DNA of 64,000 nt, taken from assembly GCA_001600635.1 (NCBI GenBank), contig BCKL01000003.1:1592928-1656927 (forward strand), written 5' to 3'. A program made the position numbers and the translations under genes. Positions 46,673 to 55,572 of the stretch are shown here, in pieces (within the stretch, counting starts at the first letter, position 1; the number at the start of each line of letters is the position of its first letter). The notes under the pieces were generated by a model that made no database searches, had not been told where the DNA came from, and saw only the letters and a program-made list of their open reading frames with translations. The stretch is from Leucosporidium creatinivorum. Lineage: Eukaryota; Basidiomycota; Microbotryomycetes; Leucosporidiales; Leucosporidiaceae.

Positions 46673-47088
46673 GCATGGCAGAAGATGAGAGCTCTTGGCT
46701 CTGCTGTGTCCCCCGTCATCACCGTCAACGCTGACGCCTGTCGCTCTGCCCCTTGCCTTTCGCAGCTGTAGTTGAGCTCGCTTGATACGATACCTTGATA
46801 CGCCGATATAGCTTGGACTTGTGCTGGAGTGGGCCGGAGAGAGCGGAGAGCAGCAAGCACCGTCGCGAAAGACTGGCAGGCGAGCTCGGCAAGAGCAGGA
46901 AGCAAGGTCTCTCACGCTCTTCGCTTCCATCTACACTCGAGCGTCGTCAGTGAGAGTAGCAGTACATTTTTAAAAATTACGCGGAGACTACTATAACAGC
47001 TACAAAGCCTGAAAACGTCTCGCTTTCGTCGACAAGTAGAGCTGACTCGGAGCTCGAGCTCGGCGCAACGTCCCGGCAGTCTTCCTCG
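46673..47088. other. Intergenic, no supported gene
   Basis: Convergent gap between the decayed paralog and MARVEL-like B. Nothing else is seen. Confidence 0.5.
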
Positions 47089-48094
47089 CTAGTTGACACT
47101 GTGACCCTCACCCTCGGCGCTGCTCATGGCACCGACATCACCCTTCTCGAGGTCGCTCTCCACTCGGTGGACTAGCATCCCCGAGTCGCCTCCTTCGGTC
47201 TTCTGCTCGGCGAAGGCGAGGTGGGATGGTCCCGCGGTGCTGAAGGCCGACTCCGCTTTGATAGTTGCTGCAGCGGTGTTATATTGAGCGCCGAAGGGAG
47301 TGAGCCAGCTGTGTGGATGCAAGATGCCATCTACGCCAATCGAAAATCTCAGTTCCGCACGCTGAATCGCCGAGCCAAGCCTCACTCACAGATGAGGAGC
47401 AACACGTCCAAGCTCGCCAGCAGCCCGAAGGCAGCCCACGCAGACCCCATCCCTCCCTTCTCCACTCTGCAGTACCAGCTGTAGCAGGTCATGGTCGCCC
47501 AGTTGTCGTCGGAGAGGAAGAAGGAGTCGGTAAAGGAAACGTTGGAGGGGCGGAGTTGGTTGGCGAGGAGGCCGCCTGTGTAAGCGTCGAGTCAGTATAA
47601 ACTGAGACGGAAGTGAAGGGTGCCGCACCGAGGTAGAGGAACAGGAAAGACGAGACGAGGAGGATCTCGGCGATGAGGGAGCCGAGGAGGGACTTGCACC
47701 TTGGTCGGCAGAGGAAGATGCGCCTGTACGAACACCACCAGAGTCTGCGAGATCAGTATGAAGGCCAACCCTTCTCGCTTGGTCGTGCGACACTCACCAA
47801 GGCAGCAGCACGACGACCGTCAAAACCCCTGCAACGACCAGCTCGGCGCGAGGATTGAGGATGCTGTCGTAGGAGCCGGGGGAGAGCCACCAGGCGATGT
47901 AGCTGTAGCTCAGAAAAAGTGAGCTGAGCTCTACAGTGACTGCCCACCCGCTCAGCGAGCTCCAACAAAACTCACGCGGCGAAGAAACCGGTGGTTAGTA
48001 GAGCGGGAAGGACGATGAGGGCGTAGAGCACGTTGCGAGTGATGGACCAGCCTCTAGCGAGGTGCGTAGTGGTGTTATCCGTAAGACTGCTCAT
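47089..48094 (-). CDS. MARVEL-like four-helix membrane protein B
   Basis: Exons 47976-48094, 47798-47902, 47629-47723, 47390-47575 and 47089-47330 give 248 aa. Membrane segments: NVLYALIVLPALLTTGFFA, AELVVAGVLTVVVLLPW, LIAEILLVSSFLFLYLGG and AWAAFGLLASLDVLLLIY. The third loop has two Cys before VEKGGMGSAW, matching CHLEKGGLACVW of the paralog at 24250. Intron phases agree at all four positions (2, 2, 1, 1) and exon 3 is 95 nt in both. The C-terminal tail is shorter than in A and acidic. Exon 5 uses a gtag acceptor chosen to keep YGILHPHSWLTP in frame. Confidence 0.75.
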
Positions 48095-48418
48095 GTTGAG
48101 GATTGTGGAGACCCGCTTGTCTGCGCGGGAAGTAGTAGTTCGGCGTTCGTTCGGCGCTGATGAGAAGGGGTCGAGACGGCGCTCACCAGGTCAAGCTCGA
48201 CGAGATGGGGGAGCAAGCACTTTGTAGTGTTGCATATGGTGGTAAGGAGAGAGAAGCACAGCGCTGCTTTCTGTTCTCGCATCCTCGACCATGCCAGCGG
48301 GAAGCGCTCTCTGACGCCCTCACTCGGGAAGCTTCTACTGCTAGTCTCCCTTGGCTTGGCTCACTCGCTCTGAGAGTTGGACGCACAACTAAATAGGCTT
48401 GATTACGACCAGCACAAT
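48095..48418. other. Intergenic, no supported gene
   Basis: MARVEL-like B promoter and 3' end of the next minus gene. Confidence 0.5.
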
Positions 48419-49830
48419 TTAAACGCCCTCCCCTCCAATCTTTGCCTCAGCCTCAGCCTCAGCCTCAGCCTTGTCCCTCGCCTCCTTCCTCTTGCGAGCC
48501 CATTCCCTCACTTTCTCCGCCTTGGCTTCCCGTTTGGCTCGTTCTTCGTCGGTGAGGGGTGGTGGAGTCGATACTGCTGGGGGAGGGTCTTCGGCAGCTG
48601 GTGGAGGAGCGTCGACGGGAGTGGGTTCGGCGATCGTCTCCTTCTCCTCCTCGACGTCCGAGTCCTCATCCGAGTCGCTCCCATACCCCACCAAACCTGC
48701 GCCGGCACTCTCGGCCTTCTTCTCCTCCTCCTCCACTTTCTTCCCATTCCTAATCCCCTCCCAAACCTCCCTCCATCTCCCGCCCTTCCTGAGAAAGCCG
48801 AACCTCGGATCCGCGCCATGGTTGGCCAGGATCCTCATTTCCAGCATCGCGGGATCAGGCGACGTCGAGAGCGTTTGATGTAGTTTGCGCATGAGGGAGA
48901 GTTGCGTTTCGGAGGGCTGGAAATCGAGTACCGGGGAAGCAAGTCAGCGCCGAGAACCGCGAAAGCACGGCAAAGTAGAGGCAACGCACCTCGGTCTCCT
49001 CCACCTCCTCCTTCTTCTCAGCCAAACCTTCCTCCTCCGCTTCCAGCGCCCTCATCCTTCCCTCCCTCCCCATCTCCATCCTCCTCCTCTTCTTCTTCCT
49101 TGCAATCTCCTCCCTTTCGGCAGGAGGGAAGTAGAACATCTCCTCCGAGTCAGAGGGCAGGTCGGAGAAACCTATTGAGGGTGTTGGAGAGGGTGGACTG
49201 GGGTTTGAGGAGGGATTGGGCAGGGGAAGATGCGAAGGGAGCGAGGTGACGAGGAGGAGGGCGTCGTATCTGTTCAGTTCGAGTGAGGGACGAGAAGAGG
49301 AGAGAAGGTCAGTATAAGGTACTGAAGAAAAAGTCAGGCTGTCCGTAGATGTACCTCGGTACGTTGAGCCGTCGACAAACTCATTCGGCGCGCTCGGCTC
49401 TTCTCCCCCAGCTCAACTTGAGCGCGCGCGCCGAGAGTACCCAGAGCCTCTGCCAGAGCATATGTGGACTCTTCCTGGGTCGATCTCCATCTCTGTACCA
49501 TCCCTTCGCTCATACAGCCCCCCTTGCGGCGCCCGCAAGCAGAACCTACCTATCGACCCAAACGCTCTCCCTTGCCTCCTGCTCTCCCTCTCCCCCCTCA
49601 GCGTTCCACTGCATCATCCTCCCTCCCATCCGTTGATCCCAGCTCTCCGTCCTCCGCCCCAGCTCCTCATGCCCGCGGACCAGGTTCGCCTCATGCGCTT
49701 GAAGGTGGAGGTGGTGGTGCGCGTTCTCCCCTCCTCCTGCGCCGGCGGAGAGAGGAGGGAGCGTGTAGTGCAGTAGTGGTGGTGGCGATGCTGAGCGAGA
49801 GAGGCGGCGACGTTTTGGTTGGGAGGACAT
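48419..49830 (-). CDS. Acidic, charged coiled-coil protein
   Basis: Exons 49550-49830, 48990-49269 and 48419-48916 give 352 aa. A basic Ser-rich N-terminus (MSSQPKRRRLSRSASPPP) looks nuclear. The centre holds SDLPSDSEEMFYFPPAER followed by Arg/Lys/Glu helices. A compact block EMRILANHGADPRFGFLRKG then GRWREVWEGI is the best candidate for a conserved domain; I recall similar blocks in uncharacterised fungal proteins but cannot name the family. The C-terminus is Pro-rich, then coiled Glu/Lys/Ala with an AE dipeptide repeat. A nuclear RNA-related role is only a guess. Confidence 0.65.
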
Positions 49831-50161
49831 GAGATGAGGTCGCGAGATGAGGACGGAAGGGAAAGAGGGAAAGGCGAGGCGCGTCTGGTTGGAGTGGAGA
49901 AGAGGAGGCGAGTCGAAGGACTACATTTCCCTTTCGCGTCGGTCTCGGAGCTTGTAGTACTCTCGTACTGCTCCCGCGCCCCTCTCCCTCTGCAGCGAGG
50001 CCATCTCGGCGTTCGCACCTCTCCCTCTCGGCGCCAGCTCGTCAAGCGAATGGAAAAAGGCAAGATACAGCGAGAAGAAACGACGAGACCCCAGTTTATA
50101 CTCGTACACCCTTCAAGTCCCTCCTCCTCTTTCACCACGATGCAAGCGAGCCAGAGTCGTC
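49831..50161. other. Intergenic, no supported gene
   Basis: Gap between two minus-strand genes, presumably the SUMO 3' UTR and the next promoter. Confidence 0.5.
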
Positions 50162-51010
50162 TCATGGCCTTCCCCCTCCGCTGTGGATGTCCGAGAGTCA
50201 GCTCGGAGCCGAGGGCGCGAGAATAGGAAGGGAGACAGCAAGCGTACATCTGCTCGACGACGTAATCGAGTTGCTCCTCCTGTAGGGTGCGAGTAAGGGG
50301 TCAGTCAGGCGTAGTCTGCGGACCGCGAGACAGAGGAGAGCCTGGACAAACCTCCTCCATTTCCATCTGCTCGGCGGGGAAAGCAAGGCGCGCAAGGAGA
50401 GTCAGATGGTCAGCATGGGGGCGAGCGCATCACGAGGAAGGAAGCGAGCGCACCATTTTTGGAGCTGCAAGAGAGGCAGGCATGATCAGCTAGAGTACGG
50501 AGCATCCTCCTCGTCCTCGCTCCGAACGACTCGACCCAAGACTCACTATGCGCCGGGTCGAGCCTCTCTCCATCGTACAGCAGCTTGAACGAGGAGCCAG
50601 CGATTCCCTTTTGCTTAGCTACGGCCTGTTGGGAAGAGGAAAGGTCAGCCCTTGTACAGTAGCAGCTCCTGCAGCCCGCAAGACGCGTCGCGCGTGCCCC
50701 CGAGAGCTGCTGAGACGGAGACGTAGAGGGTGGTGAGCAGCAGCGCACAGTGTAGATCTTGCTGAAAGGGGTTGTAATCTTGCACTTGATTTGGATGTCT
50801 GCCGAGGGGCGAGAGTGCGTAAGAGGTTGGTCGAGGCGGAAACGAGCAGCCAGAAGGAGGTGAGATAGGTACCTTCCTCGGGTCCCTGGTGCTTGATGAT
50901 CAGGTTGATCTTGTAGTGGTACAGAGGAGAGGGTCAGCTAGAGCGTAGGAAGTTGCAAGTGACGCAGAGGAGCTGACCTTCTTCCCAGCGGACTCGACTT
51001 CAGCGGACAT
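50162..51010 (-). CDS. SMT3: SUMO, small ubiquitin-like modifier
   Basis: Conjugated to target lysines by the E1-E2 pathway after C-terminal trimming. Eight tiny exons (50978-51010, 50873-50909, 50749-50798, 50547-50625, 50454-50464, 50352-50366, 50248-50279, 50162-50180) give 91 aa. Two are micro-exons of 11 and 15 nt. The beta-grasp fold is evident: INLIIKHQGPEEDIQIKCK, ITTPFSKIYTAVAKQKGI, FKLLYDGERLDP, then EEEQLDYVVEQIGGGRP. The di-Gly of the mature end is present (QIGG), followed by a GRP propeptide. The acceptor of exon 2 is caag, not cag. The N-terminal extension is short. Confidence 0.85.
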
Positions 51011-51398
51011 GGCTTTGGAGGGGCCTTGGAAGAGCTGTAGGAGTGTAGAAAGGTGTGCGCTGTTTGCTGTAGTGGACCAGGTGGGTCACGAACAGGTGAG
51101 AGAGCGAGAAGCGAGCGAGTGGTGCAAGTGAGAGAGCCGGCCAGCAGGCGCGTCCAAGGGCCAAGTTGAGAGCTACAAAGAGGGGTCTCGTGTCGAGATG
51201 AAGAGCTACAGAGCAGTTGCAAGTAGATTAGAAGCTTAATTGCACTCTGCTAGTGCTTCAGACAGTCTTACAGAGGCTTTCAGGCTTCACTTGAGTTCAT
51301 TTGAGAATTCGAGGTCTTCACGCGCGAATTGGTCGTTTCACCTCTCTCCCTCTTGCCTCTCACTCGTCGTCTCAGCTTCGACTCTACTACAGCGTACG
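51011..51398. promoter_or_regulatory. Divergent promoter, SUMO/membrane protein
   Basis: 388 bp between divergent starts. Nothing specific is recognised. Confidence 0.4.
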
Positions 51399-52639
51399 AT
51401 GCCTCCTAAGAAGCTCACCAAGGGCAAGGCAGCAAAGCAGCCTACAACTTCGACCTCGACCTCGAACAGCTCTAAGATCCCCAAGGCTTCCTCCTCGTCT
51501 TCCTCTTCGCCCATCCAAATTCGCGCGAGTAGCAGAGCAGCAGCACCTCAAACTTCCTCTCAACACGTTACAGGAGAAACCTCGACCGACAACGGCTCCC
51601 TCAGAGGAGGAGGAGCAGCTTCTTCTGTCGCTCGGTCAGTCCTACCCTCTCTCTCCACGCTCACTTCAAGCTGACAGCCTCTTTCTATCGACCTACAGCT
51701 CCCAATCCTCCTCCTCTTTGCAGCCTTCTACTCCTCCCAACCCCCCCCCCTCCTGCTCTCCCTACAGCTTCCTCCTCCTCGGCCAACCCCTCCCCTCCCT
51801 CGACTCAAACTACGTCAATCGACACTTCGCCGCACCTCCCTCATTCCTCCTCGGCTTTCCAACCTGTCAATGAAGAGCAGGATGGGGAGGAAGAAGGCTC
51901 GGCGTTCAGTCAATTGAGGAAGAAAATGGAGCAGGATGAGGTGAATAGGAGGGAACAGGCGGCGTTGGCGGCTGAGAGGGAGAAGGCGCCGAGAAAGTTG
52001 ATGCGTAAGAGGCATAAGAGGGGGCAGGAGAGCGTTGATGCGGGGAGTATGATGAGCTATGAGGAAGTCGAGGAGGGGGAGGATCCTACGCCCCCCGAGA
52101 TTGAACAGCAACAGCCGACGCAGGACCTGCCCCCTCCTCGCCCCCCCTCGCCCGAGCGCATCGCCGACCCTATTCGCTCGCTCGCTCCCACCACCTCGGA
52201 CCCCCAACAGCAAGAAGAAGTAGGAACGACTTACTACCTCCTCGCCCTCCCCCGCTTCGGCGTCCATTGCCTCGTCACGACCCTCCACTACTCCCTCAGG
52301 ACGACCAAATCCCTCCTCCTCCTCCCCCTCACGCTCGCCTCTCACCTCCCTTTGATCGGCTCTCACATCCCCTTCAATCCGACCCGTCAATCGAGCATCA
52401 CCTTCGCTCCCTCGCCTTCGCGTCCCAACTCGAGACCCGCTTCTATCCGCTCGGTGAAGAGGGAGGAGGAGCAGAAGCCCGGGATGGCCTGGCAGGCGGC
52501 AGAGTTGGGCTTGGGACTGACGCTGGCGGGAGTGTTGGTTGCTGGTGCGGGAGTGAGTGCTGTGTGGGAGGGAGTGACGGGCTCGGGGTCGAGCAGTCAG
52601 AAGGGCAAGGGCAAGGGCAATGGCAAGGCGAGGGAGTGA
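51399..52639 (+). CDS. Uncharacterised membrane protein, frame break in a C homopolymer
   Basis: Exon 1 (51399-51634) begins MPPKKLTKGKAAKQPTTS and is Lys/Ser-rich. Exon 2 starts at 51699. Read from its acceptor it stops at 51873, yet another frame is open from about 51750 to the TGA at 52637 and contains a charged helix (SQLRKKMEQDEVNRREQAAL), a hydrophobic stretch (SLLLLPLTLASHLPLIGS) and a Gly/Ala segment (AAELGLGLTLAGVLVAGAGV) that could cross a membrane. The two frames meet at a C10 run (51741-51750); one base fewer would fuse them. A sequence error, or a recent frame break, is therefore likely. No family is recognised. Confidence 0.55.
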
Positions 52640-52844
52640 GGTTGAGGAGGTTCGGCGATGATGAGGCCGGGTCGGTGCTTGAGAGGACGATTGCTGTGCT
52701 GTAGTGCTTTAGTGTTTCTGTGTCGATGTCGTGCTGTGCTGTGCTATACCTGTAACTCTCATCGTCCATGACTCAGCCGACCCCCACCTCTTTGAGCCGA
52801 AGGTCGAGCTCGCTGGTTGACTCCCTTTCGCTCACTCGTTCGCA

Positions 52845-53921
52845 ATGCCTCTCAACTTGTACCGCCCTCCGACGGGTTTGTCACTACAAGACGATCTACA
52901 CCAGGATACACCTGCTGAGGCGTATGATTTGAACTTTGTGTTTGAGGTCCAAGACGAGCTGAGGAGCGACGGAGGAGTGTTGATGAAGCCGCTTGTGGTG
53001 AGTCTCGTCTGCTGCTCCGAGCGTTGAGCCAGCTGACCGGGATTGAACTACAGCCCTCGCAACACGCCGAGGCCCTCTTCAACCAGCTGATCAAGTACCC
53101 TGAGATGTTCAGATACCTGCCTTGCGCGTTTCTCTCCCCTCTCTCTCGCTCTCCCAACCTCGGCCTGGCGCTGACCTCTTCAACAACCAAAAAACAGACA
53201 CCTTTACCACTCTGGAAGGGTTCTACCTCTTCCTCGAAACACACCGAAGGGAGCCGAGCACGCTGTTGTACATTGTCTACGACTTGAGCTTGACTTTCGA
53301 GGATGGGGATGGCGCCGACGGCGACGGGCAGGGAGAGGGGGAGGAGGATAGTAGGAGGATTGCCGGCTTTCTCGGTCTGATCAAAGCTAGTGAACAGACG
53401 AGGAGTGCCGAGTTGGCGTGAGTTTGCTTCTCTCGTCACTTTCGGCTCGGCGCTGCGATGCTCGGCGCTCGCTGAATCCTTGCCCATCCCCCACGCGCGC
53501 GACACTACCTACCACACAACCAACAAGCCACTTGAACATCCTCCCCCCCTTCCAACGCTCCCACATCACCACACACACCTGTTCCCTCCTCCTCTCCTAC
53601 CTCTTCTCCACCCTGCACCTCCGTCGCGCGCAATGGTACTCCAACGCGCTGAACCAACCCTCCATCACTGCAGCGCAGCGACTGGGTTTCCGGTTGGAAG
53701 GGATCCAGAAATGGGAGCGCGTTCTTGGGGTCGGGAAAGTGGGACTTGAGCTGCCTGAGTGGGCGCGGGAGGAGGAGAGGGAGATGGGGAGGGGACCGGG
53801 GAGGCATAGTGCTGTGCTGGGGATTGGGTGGGATGAGTGGAGGGAGGGCGGGGAGGAGAAGGTGAAGCAGTTGATGGGGAGGGAGGTGAGGAAGAGGAAG
53901 GAAGGCGAGTTGAGCAGGTAG
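52845..53921 (+). CDS. GNAT family acetyltransferase (RimJ/RimL-like)
   Basis: Exons 52845-52997, 53054-53123, 53198-53417 and 53528-53921 give 278 aa. Conserved blocks are YPEMFRYLPYTFTTLEGFYL, LLYIVYDLSLTFE (the usual acceptor-binding strand), GFLGLIKASEQTRSAELAHL, NILPPFQRSHITTHTCSLLL and WYSNALNQPSITAAQRLGF then RLEGIQKW, as in fungal enzymes that acetylate N-termini or small molecules. Keeping frame at YLP|Y requires a GC-AG intron (gcgcgt donor, 53124-53197), and exon 4 starts after a caag acceptor. Confidence 0.82.
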
Positions 53922-53991
53922 AGCGGGCTTGCTCTCGTTTCGTAGATGGTGTTGAGGATGTAGAAAGCGAGTAGCAGTATTGCACTAGACA

Positions 53992-55421
53992 CTATGCCGA
54001 GTCTAACGGTCCGCATCGCTGGATGACTGCAGAGAGAGAGACGAGGATCAGCGAGCGCCGAGAAGAGGCTTCGACCGAGCAAGACCCCAAGCTCACTGTA
54101 ATCCCTAACCTTCTTAGCTTCCTGTCCTCCAACACCATCAATCTCTTCTGGCCTTCGTCTGCGCTCACACCACAGAATCAGCATCTGCCTCTCTCCTTAG
54201 CCCCATCACTCAGACTCACCCATCCGGATCGCACCTCTCCCTATCCGCTCCCGCCTCGATGAGCGCCACCGCCGCCTCGGCATGGCCACTCTCGATAGCA
54301 AGATGCAGTGGCGTGTTGCCCGCTCGGTCCGCTTGGTTCAAACGCGGAGCGTTGGGGCGTGTAGGGGAGAGCGAGGCAAAGATGAGGCGCATGAAGGGGA
54401 GGGAACCGGTCGTGGAGGCGCGGTGGCTTTGATAGGAGGGAGAGAGGGTTAGTCGGGACATGAGGAGAGGGAGAAAGAGGAGGAAGACGGACAGTGGGAT
54501 CTGGTTGGCCTTGTCGCGGGTGTTGATGTCGGCTCCCTTTGAGATGAGGAGCTGGCCGACCGAGACGTGCCCTTTCGAGGCGGCGTAGTGGCTGTTGTTC
54601 GTTGGGCGAGAGGTGGTCAGTACGGCTTGAGATGTGGTAGGACACGGGAGAGAGACGCACAGCCCCGTCAGTCCTTTGTTGTTGGCCGCTGTAACGTCCG
54701 CACCGGCGCCGACGAGGAGGGAGAGGATCTCGAGGTTGCCCGAGGCGGCTGTGCGACGAGAAAGGGGGTCAGCGTGGCTCGGGTGGAGTTTTGTGTGAGC
54801 TCAGAGTCCCTGGAGGCAGAGGTCTCAGCCCATCTGCCCGAGCAGGCATCGCCGAGCGAGACAGAATGGGCTTGCGATGTCGCCCCCTCTCGGCACTCGT
54901 GCCCAGCACCTCTACCAGAGCAGCCCCATCTCCTTCCACTCCTCGACCCGGTTTGACTACCCCTTCTGAAACACCTGCACGACTCACCTGCCGAGATCAA
55001 CGCGGTAGACCCCACTTCATCGCGGTTCTCGAGCATTCTTGTCCTCTGCTCTGGCTCCAATTGAGGGAGGAAGTCAAGGATGGTGGATACAGTAGTGGGT
55101 GCTGGTGGGACTGCTCCTACAGCGTTTTGGAGCGGGGTGCGAGAGTCCTAGAAGGAGAGGTGGAGCTGCGTCAGCGCGGGGGGGTTGAAGGAGCTGTAGC
55201 GAAGCGAGAGAGGAGTGTACGGTGTCGACTGCCAAAAGGAGATCTGGGTTCTCCTCTACTTGGATCCTCAAGAGGTTTGATTGCCCTACAGGTAAGAGCG
55301 AAGGTGAGCTGACGCGGCGGCGCGAACTTGAAGCAGCTGGGGCTGTAGCTTTGGCTGTAGCTGTAGCTGTGCAGAGCTTACCTTCACGAGCGAGTTGATG
55401 TACTGCAGGTTTAGTCGACAT
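53992..55421 (-). CDS. NAS6: Ankyrin-repeat proteasome chaperone NAS6/gankyrin
   Basis: Binds the Rpt3 ATPase C-terminus during assembly of the 19S regulatory particle. Exons 55382-55421, 55221-55285, 54988-55147, 54661-54748, 54493-54591, 54220-54426, 54097-54158 and 53992-54026 give 251 aa. Ankyrin repeats are evident: DSRTPLQNAV, GSTALISAGAASGNLEIL, AANNKGLTGLHYAASKGHVS, RDKANQIPLHRASTTGSLPF and RAGNTPLHLAIESGHAEAAV. The end, KVRDYIIQRCGPLD, fits the family tail. Donors include gtccgt and gtacac. It is divergent from SPE3-LYS9, with the starts only 151 bp apart. Confidence 0.88.
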
Positions 55422-55572
55422 TGTACAGTAACAGAGCAGAGAGTGAGAAGCAGAATATGGTCGGAGCTCAACCCTTTGCGCTGCCTCTGCCTCCGAACTG
55501 CTCGGGGCCAAGTCGAAACTGGCGAGCCGTACTAACTCTTTCCCTCCCCCCGCTCACTTCCTCTCAAGCAAC
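55422..55572. promoter_or_regulatory. Compact divergent promoter, NAS6/SPE3-LYS9
   Basis: 151 bp between the NAS6 ATG and the split start of SPE3-LYS9. Both promoters and leaders must fit here. Confidence 0.45.
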
